Shown here in pieces: positions 24,566-36,184 of a stretch of 64,000 nucleotides of DNA. Positions within the stretch are counted from its first letter, which is position 1; each line of letters opens with the position of its first letter. Under the pieces are notes generated by a model. It was given only the letters and a program-made list of their open reading frames with translations. It did no database searches and was not told the DNA's origin. Source of the stretch: Rhizomys pruinosus (taxonomy: Eukaryota > Chordata > Mammalia > Rodentia > Spalacidae); the NCBI GenBank assembly GCA_009823505.1, contig VZQC01009572.1, positions 1,327,070 to 1,391,069 on the forward strand, given 5' to 3'. Position numbers and translations under genes: made by a program.

Positions 24566-24738
24566 GTATGTTCAGGGCACTTGCACACATGCAGGCTGGG
24601 AGTCACTGTGTTGCACTATCAGGCTATAAACCTTGGATGACCTAAAATGCAGAGTGTGACTCCATTCCTGAGTTCTCTGTGTAATTATAGACACTAGAAA
24701 ATTTAAGAATAAAAAATTTCATAAAAAGACAGTTATCG

Positions 24739-24972
24739 GGGCTGGAGAGATAGCCTAGCAGTTAAGAGCACCGACTGCTCTAGCAGAGGACCCGGGTTCG
24801 ATCCCCAGCACCCACATGACGGCTAAGAACTGTCTGTAACTCCAATTCCAGGAGAACTCCAGTTCCAGGGGAATCCAAGACCCTCTTCTGACCTCCGCGG
24901 CATTGCATGACACGGGTGCACGGACCTACAGGCAAAAACGTACATTCATACACACACACGAAAAAAAATAAA
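24739..24972 (+). mobile_element. B2 SINE, well preserved, with duplication
   Basis: Head gggctggagagatagcctag, intact box-B-like GGTTCGATCCCC, tail of A-rich DNA. The flanking duplication aaaagacagttatc is perfect (about 24725-24738 and 24986-24999). A relatively young insertion. Confidence 0.95.
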
Positions 24973-25070
24973 CTTTAAAAAAAAGACAGTTATCAAAAGA
25001 GGACAATGACAAGAAAGTATAATAGCAAACTGAGTTTCTGGCCAAGGAGGGAGAGCGAAAAAATGAAATT

Positions 25071-25616
25071 TGGTCCAGATGGTGGTGTGTGGTGGTATTA
25101 TTTGGTCCAGGTGGTGGCGTGTGGTGGTATTATTTGGTCCAGGTGGTGGCGCATGGTGGTATTATTTGGTCCAGGTGGTGGGCGCGTGGTGGTATTATTT
25201 GGTCCAGGTGGTGGGCATGTGGTGGTATTATTTGGTCCAGGTGGTGGCGCGTGGTGGTATTATTTGGTCCAGGTGGTGGTGCGTGGTGGTATTATTTGGT
25301 CCAGGTGGTGGCGCGTGGTGGTATTATTTGGTCCAGGTGGTGGTGTGTGGTGGTATTATTTGGTCCAGGTTGTGGTGCGTGGTGGTATTATTTGGTCCAG
25401 GTGGTGATGTGTGGTGGTATTATTTGGTCCAGGTGGTGGCGCATGGTGGTATTATTTGGTCCAGGTGGTGGTGCGTGGTGGTATTATTTGGTCCAGGTGG
25501 TGGTGTGTGGTGGTATTATTTGGTCCAGGTGGTGGCGCGTGGTGGTATTATTTGGTCCAGGTGGTGGTGCGTGGTGGTATTATTTGGTCCAGGTGGTGGT
25601 GTGTGGTGGTATTATT
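25071..25616. repeat. 32-bp minisatellite, 17 copies, G/T-rich
   Basis: TGGTCC recurs at 25071, 25103, 25135, 25167, 25200, 25233 and then every 32 bases to 25585, with two 33-base units. Each unit has a TGGTCCAGGTGGTGG core, a variable G(C/T)G(C/T)G segment and a GGTGGTATTAT end. The plus strand is strongly G-rich with clustered GG runs. Because 32 is not a multiple of three and no stop occurs, all three plus frames are open. The resulting glycine/valine/tryptophan-rich ORFs (up to 202 aa) are artefacts of the repeat. Confidence 0.98.
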
Positions 25617-25684
25617 TGTATGGCAGTGATGCAGCAGTGGTGACTCCTGCAGCTTTGATTCTTGGGACCAGACCCTGATCTAGA

Positions 25685-25900
25685 TACCTTATATCCGGGA
25701 ACTTATTTAATCATCATAAAAGCCTTGTGAGATGAATGTTACTTTTATCCTCATTTTACAGGCGGGGAAGCTGAGCCACAAGGAAGTAAAGATATGTGGC
25801 CAATGTCAGACAGTTGTTACATAGTAAAACCAGGACGTGAACCTGAATATAGAGCTCCCAAGTTTACATCCCTAATGACTGCAGTGTACCCTCATGGCAT
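25685..25900 (-). mobile_element. MIR SINE
   Basis: Antisense MIR core: tcctcattttacaggcgggg, then aagctgagccacaaggaag. Confidence 0.8.
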
Positions 25901-26099
25901 GGTAGGAAGACTTTAAAAAGCTCTAAGGGCATAATCCATACAAGGTTTAAGTCTATTTAGCCTTTTAGACATCAGTACCTTTCATCATTAAAAAAAAAAA
26001 CACGTACTATGATGTCATGATTTTGTCACTATGGCAAGGATATCCCGTCTGTACAGCCTTGCTGTGTAACAGATACTATTCTCCACTCCCCCCCTCCCA

Positions 26100-26312
26100 C
26101 CGTTAACACTAATCATTACTTAAGCCTCATTTAAGCATCAATGTATCCCTATGAGGAAAGTAATGTTTTACATCATGTTTTATGTATAAGCAGAGCAGGA
26201 GACAGTGAGATGACATTACTGGGCCAAGTTCACCTTAGTAAATGGAAGAGCAGAGTCTTGGCCCAGGCTGGCTTGTCCTGGAGCCTGTGCTCTTAATTAC
26301 TGTAACACAGCT
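26100..26312 (-). mobile_element. MIR SINE, diverged
   Basis: Antisense MIR: ccctatgaggaaagtaatg in the middle and the tRNA-like head complement (cctgtgctcttaattactgt) at the right end. Confidence 0.72.
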
Positions 26313-26316
26313 TAAT

Positions 26317-26478
26317 CTCTTTTTTTTTTTTTTTGGTCTTTTTGAGACAGGGTCTCCCTGTAGCTCCAGCTGTCCTGGAACTCACTCTGTAGACCAGGCT
26401 GGCCTTGAACTCACAAAGATCCACCTGCCTCTGCCTCCCAAGTGCTAGGATTAAAGGTGTGCGCCACCACGCCCAGCA
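26317..26478 (-). mobile_element. B1 SINE with target-site duplication
   Basis: Poly(T), gagacagggtctccctgtag, then a cgccaccacgccca head. The duplication acagcttaatctctt flanks it. Confidence 0.95.
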
Positions 26479-26789
26479 CAGCTTAATCTCTTTCTGCACT
26501 ATATAGTAAACCCCCATAAAGACTGGGATTTGAATCCACACACAGAAAACCTGATAGTGATATACCAAATGAATTAATGAAAAGAAGACTTGATGCTTGA
26601 CTGTTGTTGATGTATGTATGATATAATTAAAACACTGCTAGGCACTGTAGATTCTGATCACATAAGGTTAAATTTAGATGAGTCTAGGAGCAGAAAACCA
26701 TTATAAAATTAGTCCTTGCTCAAACCACATGAGCCGGGAGTAGCCATAACCAAAGCCCAAATCTACTCTTACTTCTTTTTTTTGTTTTT

Positions 26790-27235
26790 AGAATGTGTTC
26801 AATTCTTTTTTTAATATATATTTTGTACAAGATTATCAAATCTAGACCCATGTCCCCCACCCAATCCCCCGACCCCAGCAGAGCTCATGTATTCTGCCAA
26901 ACATGCTTTTCATCTCTTTCTCAGTCTTTCTCAAAATTCTCCATGTGGAAGTTGACTGTTTTGAGCAGAAGTTCACTGTTTCAGGTAGTTCTTTGATGCA
27001 GTCCTTTCTGTTGTTGTTGTTGTTGTTGTTGTTGTTTTCAATATGCATTACTCCCAACTGCTTGGACAAAAGCTCAAGGGGACATGCACAAGAAATACTT
27101 ATAACTAGGTAGTTGGCACAAGCATCCACAGATGAGGGATACCATTCATCGTTTGTTTTTCTGGGACTGTGTTACTTCACTCAACATGATGTCTTCTAGC
27201 TCCAGCCGTTTTCCTGCGCTTCAGGTGGTCTTGGG
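26790..27235 (-). mobile_element. L1 3' end, antisense, with (TTG)n
   Basis: 27120-27220 is the complement of the ORF2 end (ttctgggactgtgttacttc). 26800-27000 is the 3' UTR, the same family as 34348-34516. A (TTG)n tract occupies 27010-27036. Confidence 0.85.
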
Positions 27236-28090
27236 AGATCTCCCAGTCTAACTTCTTTACAAGGCATTTCCCCTAATAAGATGGGGGTGGTGATTTTTTT
27301 GATACATAAAGTTCTTTATGTATGTATTTAAAAATATATGAGAGATATTTAAATTTAGTTCAGATCTTCATCAGATGTTAAATACTTAGAGATGGTTCAT
27401 TTTATGCTGACTCTGTGGCCACATAAAGGTGTGTAGCTCAAGCATCTCCTACCAGGAGCAAAGGCACCAAAAATCCCCGGTCTGGTGGTGTTTGGATGCA
27501 GCAACGGCAAACCCATCAGCTGGCTCATAGTCTTCTCCCCCATGCACCATTTCTCCACTTAGAGTTGGCCATTCTAGCCAATATTGTGTGCTTTTCGACT
27601 GTTGTTGTCCAGACATTAGTCAGGCAGCCTGTATATTTCTATACACAGATCCTTCCAGGAGATGAAACTTACCTGAGGAAATGATATAAACAGGTCTCCA
27701 CCCCTTACAATCTGATTGTCAGCTTGATTCATTTACCATCTGGGGAGAAACTTGGAATATCCAAATAAAATGGGCAGGAGTTCTTTTCATTCTACAGCTG
27801 AAAAAAGGACAACCAGAGAGAACTGGAGACTTTGGCAGCCGTATTTCATCTACTTCAGGCCATTATTAAAGAGTTTTTTTCCCATGCCCATGCCCCAAGC
27901 ATCCCTTCATACCAAGTCCTATACAAAAACATATCATTGGGATTCTCCCACAATTCTTTCCCAATCTGGCAAGCCCTTGCCAAAGCCACTTTGGTTCCTA
28001 GAATACACCAGCTTCCCTCTGCCTTCAGTCTTCAGATGCTCTGCTAGACTGGCCACTCCTGCCCACCCCCCACAGAATCTTTCTACCACT
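27236..28090. other. Intronic DNA, no gene recognised
   Basis: Plus-strand ORFs at 27496-27684 and 27752-28132 have no splice signals and no recognisable domain. No confident repeat. Confidence 0.55.
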
Positions 28091-28335
28091 CTTTTTTTTT
28101 TTTTAATTTTATTTATTTCTGTATGTGTATGAATGTACTGTCTGCATGTAGGTCTGTGCACCCGTGTCGTGCAATGCCGCGGAGGTCAGAAGAGGGTGTC
28201 AGATTCCCCTGGAGCTGGAGTTCTCCTGGAATTGGAGTTTCAGACGGTTCTCGGCCACCATGTGGGTGCTGGGGATCGAACCCGGGTCCTCTGTAAGAGC
28301 GGTTGGCGCTCTTAACCGCTAGGCTATCTCTCCAG
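28091..28335 (-). mobile_element. B2 SINE with target-site duplication
   Basis: Antisense full-length B2, box B complement GGGGATCGAACCC intact. Flanking tctaccactc repeats lie at about 28082 and 28340. Confidence 0.95.
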
Positions 28336-28349
28336 AACCTCTACCACTC

Positions 28350-28396
28350 TTTTTTTTTTTTCCGGTATGTGTATCAATGTACTGTCTGCATGCAGC
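28350..28396 (-). mobile_element. B2 tail fragment
   Basis: Only the poly(T) and the B2 3' end (gtatgtgtatcaatgtactg) remain, a 5'-truncated second insertion beside the full B2. Confidence 0.75.
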
Positions 28397-28514
28397 GTAA
28401 ACACCTCTCTCTCATCCAGAACCTTCCCTGGCACTCTGTGCCAGTAGGCTCTCCTCTTGGGTGCCTTCATCACCTTGAGCTTTCCCTTCCGAGTGCCTAA
28501 TGGTACAACTAAAT

Positions 28515-28632
28515 AAGCCTGGGGATGATGACCCATCCCTGTGATTCTGGCACTCAGGAACCCAGGGTACTGGCAGGGAGGGGAGGGTGCACCATGAGTT
28601 TAAGGCCAGCCTTGGCTACATAATGAGACCCA
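28515..28632 (+). mobile_element. Old B1-related SINE
   Basis: Diverged B1 pattern: ctgtgattctggcactcagg, then taaggccagccttggctac. Confidence 0.65.
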
Positions 28633-28639
28633 TGTATTG

Positions 28640-29160
28640 TTAAGTTACTCATGATTTGATTGCTTTATATCCTCTGCTAGGCATGAGCTTCAAGAAGGCC
28701 ACTCTGCCCAACACCAGATTTCCAGCCACAAGAAGAGTGGCTGCCCTGTAGTGGAGGCTTAATAAGTACACTCAGAATAGAAACTGAATCGAGAAAATGC
28801 ATGAGTTAAGACAGACCATTCTCTCTAAAGACCCACAATTCTGAAGTGTTTAATTTTATGTAAGATCAGTGCTATTTTTCCGAGTTAATCCTCATTTTTA
28901 AATGAAGCTGTAAATGCTAAAAAAATAAAATAAAATTACTAATTGCACTAAAGGAAGGAGGCTAGTGGGAGGAAAGTGGTGAGGAGGTAAGTTAATTTCC
29001 AGTAGGGCTACAGAACACTGAGCTGCCGGTAATGGTTATAAAAATGCCTTTATGGTTTTGCTTCACAAAAATGAAGCTAATACCTCATTAGAGGACTTCC
29101 TCCAATGAAGTCACAGGGGAATTTTGAGAAGTTCCTAAGTTGTTGACATAATACTTTGTG
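28640..29160. other. Intronic DNA, no gene recognised
   Basis: No repeats or exons identified. Confidence 0.55.
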
Positions 29161-29470
29161 TGGGTCAGCTTTCCGTCACTATCACAAGATATCTATGATA
29201 ACCAACTTATAAAGGTAAAAATATTTTTCCACAGAACTTTGGAGGTTTCAATCCATGGCCAATTTGTCTTGTTGCTCTTAATCTGTAACCAATCACCAAA
29301 TCATGTCAGTACTTGGTAGAGCAATACTATCCCACAGCTGGTAAGTGAAAGAGAAGAAAGGAAGGGAACAGGCTCCACCTCCTAAAGGCTCCTCTATCCC
29401 TAATCAGTACCATCCTGGGAACCAAGCCTCTGACATATAGGGGGTCATGTAATCTCCAAACTGTACCCAT
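29160..29470. repeat. Old interspersed repeat, family not assigned
   Basis: The pattern gtcactatcacaagatatct, then ccacctcctaaaggctcc, then gggaaccaagcctctgacat resembles a mammalian LTR/DNA-repeat layout. I cannot name it. Confidence 0.4.
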
Positions 29471-29715
29471 TAGTCTTTATTTACATTAGTTTTTATGTGT
29501 CTGTGCTGATTCTCTGAACATTTCACACAATGTGTTTTCATCATATCTCTCTCCTTCAACTAAGGTTTTGTTTCTTTAGTTTCCTTTTGTTCATTGAAAC
29601 ATTTGTGAGAGTTGTGGACTTATATAGGGGATCCAAGCGAAGAAAACACCATTCTCCTCATAAGTTTTAGCCGGTGTTCTCCAAACGATAACATTTTGCA
29701 AAGTTAGATTATTTC

Positions 29716-29760
29716 GTTGTTGTTGTTGTTGTTGATGATTATGATGATGATGCAGATGCA
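29716..29760. repeat. (TTG)n(ATG)n trinucleotide tract
   Basis: A TTG array runs into ATG/GAT repeats. Confidence 0.88.
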
Positions 29761-30488
29761 GAACCCAGAACCTTGTCCAATCCCCAGCCCTGGAATGGTT
29801 TTATCTTCTCCCACCACCCCACACACAGCCCACTGGTGATTGAACCCTGGGCCCTGAGCTTGTCAAATACTATGTTATTTTCTTTCTTACCAATTCCTGA
29901 GTTCAGAATTTTTTAGATCAATATAGAAGCACTTAAGGTCAGGAAAATATTCATCCTATGTGATAAGGTTCCTCACGTGGTCCAACCATGCACTCAGCCT
30001 CTTGAGAGCTGGTGGGCCCCTAGGCCTGAGGCTAGCTGCCTGCGGCACACATCGTTCTGAGATCTCATTTCCTATCAGTCAGCATCTTAGATCTTAAATG
30101 TCCTGTCTGCTTCCCTTGAAGACCATCTCTGCTCCTTTGCCCCTAGAAATGTAACATCAGTCCTGGTCCATCCCAGAAGATTGGCCCAGGAAATAGTTTT
30201 ATCACAGTTATAAGCATGGCTATAACATGGAACCAAATGCAAATTTGCCTGAGTGTTTAACATAAAATCTCTAGAAACTATAGACTTTACTGACCACAGC
30301 AAGAGCAGAGGACTTGGCTTCATATTTAAATAATCACTGTTACCTGCAGTTTCTCTTAGAGGATAGTCCAGTAAGTTGTAAGACAGTTCTTGGTGCAGAA
30401 AGAAAATAAATAGAAAGGAGATTTGAGGTGTTCACTATGAAATCAGACTCTCGTGTCAACCATGTAGTACCTATAAGATTCTGACTGA
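29761..30488. other. Intronic DNA, no gene recognised
   Basis: No supported feature. The minus-strand ORF at 30087-30323 lacks splice context. Confidence 0.55.
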
Positions 30489-30489
30489 A

Positions 30490-30647
30490 GTTTTTTTTTT
30501 TTTTGGTCTTTTCGAGACAGGGTCTCCCTGTAGCCCCAGCTGTCCTGGAACTCACTCTGTAGACCAGGCTGGCCTTGAACTCACAAAGATCTGCCTGCCT
30601 CTGTCTCCTAAGTGCTAGGATTAAAGGTGTGCGCCACCATGCCCGGC
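30490..30647 (-). mobile_element. B1 SINE with target-site duplication
   Basis: Poly(T) then tcgagacagggtctccctgt, ending in gccaccatgcccggc. The duplication tctgactgaagtttt is perfect on both sides. Confidence 0.95.
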
Positions 30648-30689
30648 TCTGACTGAAGTTTTGTAAGAGTCTCTGTCTTCCTTGAAAGT

Positions 30690-30790
30690 AGATGGATGGG
30701 GTGGGGTGGTGCACTACTATAATCCCAGCACTTGGGAGGCTAAAATGAGAATTGACTGTTCAAAGGCAGCCTGGCCTCACCATAAGACCC
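30690..30790 (+). mobile_element. B1 fragment, diverged
   Basis: aatcccagcacttgggaggc followed by a degraded 'ggcagcctggcctcacc' segment. Confidence 0.7.
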
Positions 30791-30799
30791 TGACAGCAG

Positions 30800-31428
30800 A
30801 GGAGAGCTCACGGAATGCTTGTCCTCGGGGACCTCTGACTCGTGTTTTATGTTGGCTGCTTCAGCATGTACCCCATTGTCTTCACACAAACTCTTTAATG
30901 TACTTTCCATGATATCTCTGTAGGATTCAGAATACAAAATTGGCTGTTAGGTTCTTATTATTCTCCACAGTTCTATTCCACATTAAACATAAAATCTTAA
31001 TTTAACAGTATTGGTATATTGGTGTTGATATAGAAACATAAAAAAAAGTTTACAGTATGTTATATAACAAGTACATCTGAGTCAATTTATCTTCCAAATA
31101 TTTCCTGTTTTGTGACTTCATTCATTGGACTACTTCATAGTGATTTTCTGTTTTTTAACCTTTGGGTTTAGGATAGGGTATCAATCTGTAGCGGCTGAGA
31201 TTTTAATTTTGTACCACCAAACCCAGCTTCATACTTATTTTCTAAATCTCAATGACACATGAAAAATGAGTAGAGAAAAAAAACACCTGAAATTTGCAAA
31301 TCTAACATTAAGACCCTTTGACATCATTCCACTGTTGATAGACATTGAAGGTTTTACTTAAGTGATTCATTTTCGACTTCCGAACTAGGACATTAGGGCA
31401 ATCGGTGGCTTGCCTGCTTTTATAATTG
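30800..31428. other. Intronic DNA, no gene recognised
   Basis: AT-rich, without exons or clear repeats. Confidence 0.55.
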
Positions 31429-31429
31429 T

Positions 31430-31840
31430 GTCAATTATTTGGATTTCTTTTTCCCCCATTTTCTTTTTTCATTTTGTATTGATTTTATTCACACAGAACG
31501 TCTCAGTCAGCCTTAATCCCCTCTGTGCCCCTTCCCCACTGGCACCCCCCCCACCGTCCCCAGCACTGGAATTCATACACTCTTTTATTTGTGCGAAGGC
31601 CCATTGTGTCCTTAGTGTCCCTAGATGTTTCTCAGTGCAAGTTCACACATGGAGATCTAGTCAGCCCATCGAGAATCCCTCATTTTAAGATCACATCTTC
31701 CTCACTCAGCAGTAATCAGCTGCCAATAGTTCTTCTGCTAAGATTTAGATCTGCTGCCCATTTCCACAGTTCTATGCTGGGCTTTGTCTGCTTAAGTTTG
31801 CATAGGGTCTTATGCATGCTGACACCACCCCTGGAGGGTT
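31430..31840 (-). mobile_element. L1 3' UTR-like fragment, antisense
   Basis: A T-rich start (tttttcattttgtattgatt) and C-rich block look like the complement of a rodent L1 3' UTR. It faces the plus-strand fragment that follows. Confidence 0.55.
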
Positions 31841-31844
31841 AGGG

Positions 31845-32330
31845 GCAACATATGTATCTTTATATTTATAATCAAGTATATCCCAGTCACCACTCATCAA
31901 AGAAGCTTCTTCTACACCAGACGGAGACTATTACAGTGTACTACATCTGGTCACACACAGACATTGTCTGTGAATTGACAAGTCTTAAGTGGAACATCTA
32001 CAATACAACCTCAACACCTAAGGCTCAGGCAACATAGAACAAGAGTGAAAGAGAACACTCATGAGTCTCTCAATTCTCACTAATGAAGCTCCCTCAGGCA
32101 GCAGAGGGTCAGGAATAAAAAAGGATACAAATGGCCAAAGCATGTTGATTGGGATCTGCAAAGTGTGGGTCCTTGGACAAGACTTCTACATTAAGCTTCA
32201 CTCACCGAGGGCTCAGGGACCATTGTGGAAGAGGAGGTGAAAAGATTGTAAGAGCCAGAGAGGAAGTGCATGACCATATGAACATAGAATCATATAAGCT
32301 CTGGGGACCCTGCTAACAATTTATATTTCA
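31845..32330 (+). mobile_element. L1 (Lx-type) 3' region fragment
   Basis: Shares blocks with 22890-23290 (cactcatcaaagaagcttct; accgagggctcagggacc). No ORF. Confidence 0.6.
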
Positions 32331-33805
32331 TATAGATAGATGGTTTGGGCTGTATTTTTCTTGCTAATATTCATGTCTAAATTTTTTTCTGATACATTAT
32401 AAAATAGTAAATTAATAATAAAGAATAAATAAAATCAAATATATTTGTATTTATAGAAATTATTGTGGATTTTTGCTGATGATATGATTGTTTACTTAAG
32501 GGATGCTAAAAACTCCACCAGAAAACTCCTAGAAACGATTGAGCTTCAGTAAAGTGGTAGGATACAAAATTAACCTAGAAAAATCAGTAGCCTTTCTTTA
32601 TACCAACAACAAGCAACTGAAGAAGGAATTCAAGGAGACCTTCCCACTCACAGTAGCCTCAAAAACAATAAAATACCTAGGAACAAACCTAACCAAAGAC
32701 ACCAAAGATCTCTACAACAAAAATTTTAAACCCTTGAAGAAGGAAATTGAAGAAGACATCAGAAGATGGAAAAACCTCCCATGCTCATGGATTGGAAAAA
32801 TTAATATAGTAAAAATGCCCATTCTACCCAAACTCTTGTATAGATTTAATGCAATTCCAATTAAAATCCCCAAGAGTTTCTTCACAGGCTTGGGAAAAAA
32901 AGTCCTTAATTTCATTTGGAAAAACAAAAGACCCCGACTAGCCAAAACAACCCTGAGGGAAAAGAGCAATACAGGGGGTATCTATATACCAGACTTCAAA
33001 CTATAGTACAGAGCTATAGTCATAAAAACAGCTTGGTACTGGCACAAAAACAGATCTGTTGACCAATGGAACAAAATTGAAGATCCAAACTTGAGCACAT
33101 ACAATTTCAGCCATCTCATATTTGACAAGGGGGCCAAGAAGACACAATGGAGAAAAGACAGCATCTTCAGCAAGTGGTGTTGGCAAAACTGGATCACCAC
33201 TTGTAGAAGAATGAAATTAAACCCCTACCTCTTGCCCTGTACAAAAGTCAACTCCAGATGGATTAAAGACCTCAGTGTGAAACCCCAAACTCTGAAGGCA
33301 ATAGAAGAAAAAGTGGGTAGCAGACCACAAGACATAGGCGTAGGAAAAGACTTCCTAAATCAGACAGCAGCTGCACAAGAATTAAGGTGGACAATTGACA
33401 AATGGGACCTCATTAAATTCAAAAGCTTCTGTACATCAAAAGAAGCAATCAAGGAAGTGAAGAGAAATCCCACAGATTGGGAGGAAATCTTCACCGCAGA
33501 AACATCTGACAAAGCATTGATTTCCAGAATATATAAACTACTCAAAAAACAAAGAAGAAAACAAATGACCCAGTCAATAGATGGAGCAAAGAGCTGAACA
33601 GATACTTCACAAGTGAGGAATTAGAGATGACTGAGAAACATCTTAAGAAGTGTTCAACATCGCTAATAATTAAGGAAATGCAAACTGAAACCACTTTAAG
33701 ATATCATCTCCCAATAAGACTGGCTAGAATCAAGAAAACAAATGATGCCAAGTGCTGGAGAGGTTGTGGGGAAAGGGGAACACTCATCCACTGCTGGTGG
33801 GAATG

Positions 33806-34574
33806 TGTTGGAGTTTTTTGTCTGAGTGGTCCTTTATGCACGCGTGGCCGACATCCACATGCTGTTTGTTGTTCTTCTCTCCTTGTCTTAGCTCCGGCAA
33901 GGAGAGGGGAGGGCCCACCAGGGATTTTACCTGAGGAAATAGAAAGATAAAGACAGACATATAGACAGACACACATACATGGACTCAGAGAAGGCCTGAG
34001 GGAATAGACTCAATTTTATTGTTGGAACTCAGGGCTTATATACTAACCCAATCATGGGCCAGGACAAGTACACACAATTGGGGGCTGGGGCAGGTAATTG
34101 GGAGGGGGGAACTTCAAGCTAAAATCTGGATCAAAGTTCTTTCCTGAGAGATCAAAGGACAGTCCAGACTTTCACAGGTCTGTGAGAGACAGCAGGGGTC
34201 AAGGCTGCCTAGAGAATACCCACACCCCCTTTTGTTACTGCTCTGTGATGAGGTAGTGGACATTGTCATTTCTATAAATTTGGCCGCTTTCTAAATTGTT
34301 TCAGGTTTTCTACTTTTGCCTTTTCATTGTAATTTGAAAATTGCCTTTCAAGAATTTTGAGAAAGACTGAGAAAGAGGTGAAAAGCATGTTTGGCAGAAT
34401 GCATGGACTTTGGAGGGGTGGGGGACTAAGGAGGGGGACACGGGTCTAGATTTGATTTGTAACATAATCTTGTATAAATATATATATACATATATATAAC
34501 AATTAAAAAAAAAAAAGAAAATTGCCTTGCCAATTTCTCCCACCTCCAGCTTCAAAAAAAAAAATCATGCCACA
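33806..34574 (-). mobile_element. Solo LTR, ERVK-like, inserted in the L1
   Basis: Bounded by TG (33806) and CA (ends 34574). Six-base flanks are ggaatg (33800-33805) and gaaatg (34575-34580), one mismatch, consistent with the 6-bp duplication of ERVK elements. On the minus strand it has a TATA-like GTATATAAGCCC (34036-34047 region) followed by a polyadenylation-like CAATAAAATTG (about 34010-34020). No internal viral genes remain. A 169-bp L1 fragment sits in its U3. Confidence 0.85.
34348..34516 (+). mobile_element. L1 3' UTR fragment nested in the LTR
   Basis: A short 3' end ending in poly(A), with a perfect 12-bp duplication GAAAATTGCCTT at 34336-34347 and 34517-34528. It is the same 3' UTR family as 26800-27000 and is the youngest layer of a three-level nest. 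Confidence 0.92.
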
Positions 34575-35264
34575 GAAATGTAAACTCGTACAGCCTCTGT
34601 GGAAAGCAGTGTGGAGAACCTTGGAAGACTTGGAATGAACTTGCCACCCGACCCAGCCATACCACTTCTGGATATGTACCCACGAGACTCATCTTACTGC
34701 AGAGATACATGCATAGCCATGTTTATTGCAGCTCTCTTCACAATAGCAAGGAGCTGGAACCAACCCAAATGCCCCTCAACTGATGAGTGGATAGAGAAAA
34801 TGTGGCACATTTACACAATGGAGTTCTATGCAGCAGTAAAGAAAGATGACATCATGAGCTTTGCAGGAAAATGGCTGGAGCTAGAAGATATCATGCTGAG
34901 TAAAGTAACACAGTCCCAGAAAAACAAACGATGAATGGTATCCCTCATCTGTGGATGCTAGTGCCAATTACCTAACTGTATGGCAAACTGAGCAATGTCA
35001 ATGTGATCTGAAAACAACTGTGCTCTTATATTGTGAATCCCTTAAAATATAATAAACGAAAAAAGAAATTATTGTGGAAAATTAAATTAAGTTGTGCCTA
35101 AGCTAACCACCTAAAGTTATTTTACGTGTAAAGCCATTACATCTATTTGTTTATTTTCTGCCACTGAGAGCTTTATGTCTATTCCTTTCACCTACTTCTG
35201 TTTTGAGTCTTTCCCATAGCATTAACACATCTTCAAAAATCAGTTTGTTATTGTTGTAAAGGTG

Positions 35265-35425
35265 TATTTATTTTTATTTTATGTATATAAGTGTTCTGTC
35301 TACATGTATGTATGTGAACCACACATGTGCCTAGGGAGACTAGAAAAGGGTGTCAGAGTTGAATCTGGGTTCTCTACAATAGCAGCAAGTCCTGTGCACA
35401 CTGAGTCCTCTCCACACTCTGTTGC
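35265..35425 (-). mobile_element. Old B2 SINE
   Basis: Antisense, diverged: ttattttatgtatataagtg, then aaaagggtgtcagag, then a degraded head. Confidence 0.65.
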
Positions 35426-35772
35426 AGTTTGGGGCTAATTTTTTTTGTTTGAGGGGATTTTTTTTTTTTTTGCTCTCTGAGCACATGACACACCATAAAG
35501 TTTCCAAAATGTCTTCAAGTGGTAGTAATTTAAAATAATTATATTGCAGTAATTATAAATACTTATTAATATAGATCAACAAGTTTCTAATATAGATAAA
35601 TTAAATTTATTAAGTTTCCATAGTCATTTTAGGGCTTTCTATATGTATTGTAGTTTCGTATTATATAATATAGATTATAATATATATAATATATGTATAA
35701 TTGTCTTTCTAGGTATATTAAATGCCAGTTTCTACATGATGTTCTCATTAAAAAATTAGAAAATATATATAT

Positions 35773-36184
35773 ATTCTTTTTTTGGTCTTTTTTTTTAAAT
35801 TTTATTTATTTGTATGTGTATGAATGTATTGTCTGCATGCAGGTCTGTGCACCCGTGTCGTGCAATGCCTGCGGAGGTCAGAAGAGGGTCTTCGGATTCC
35901 CCTGGAACTGGAGTTCTCCTGGAATTGGCAGTTTACAGACGGGTTCTTAGCCGCCATGTGGGTGCTGGGGATTCGAACCCGGGACCTCTACAAGAGCGTC
36001 GGTGGCTCTTAACCGCTGGCTACTCTCTCCAGCCCCTCTTTTTTGTGTCTTTTCAAGACAAGGGTCTCCCTGTAGCCCAGCTTGTCCTGGACTCACTTGT
36101 AGACCAGGCTAGCCTTGAGTCACAAAGATCCCCTAGCCTCTGCCTCCCAGTGCTAGGATTAAGCGTGCGCAACCACACCTGGCA
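35773..36184 (-). mobile_element. B1 SINE interrupted by a B2 SINE
   Basis: The antisense B1 tail at 35773-35787 is separated from its body (36037-36184) by a complete antisense B2 at 35788-36036. Both have extra and missing bases compared with the other copies in the window. The 128-aa ORF crossing them is spurious. Confidence 0.85.

Larger units (their letters stand above)
32470..35063 (+). mobile_element. 5'-truncated L1 with 15-bp duplication; ORF2 pseudogene
   Basis: The element starts exactly at codons for the reverse-transcriptase active-site motif (F-A-D-D-M at about 32472-32486) and runs through the ORF2 C-terminal domain to a short 3' UTR ending in aataaacgaaaaaa. A perfect duplication AGAAATTATTGTGGA lies at 32455-32469 and 35064-35078. 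ORF2 is broken: open pieces span 32539-33006 and 33091-33597 with stops between, and an LTR interrupts it at 33806-34574. The last open piece (34599-34934) is the ORF2 C-terminus. It lacks the endonuclease, most of the reverse transcriptase, ORF1 and the promoter, so it is not mobile. Confidence 0.95.

Noticed and set aside
25006..25678. Long Gly/Val/Trp-rich ORFs (133-202 aa)
   Set aside because: They are generated by the 32-bp minisatellite. All three frames are open because the unit lacks stops and is not a multiple of three.
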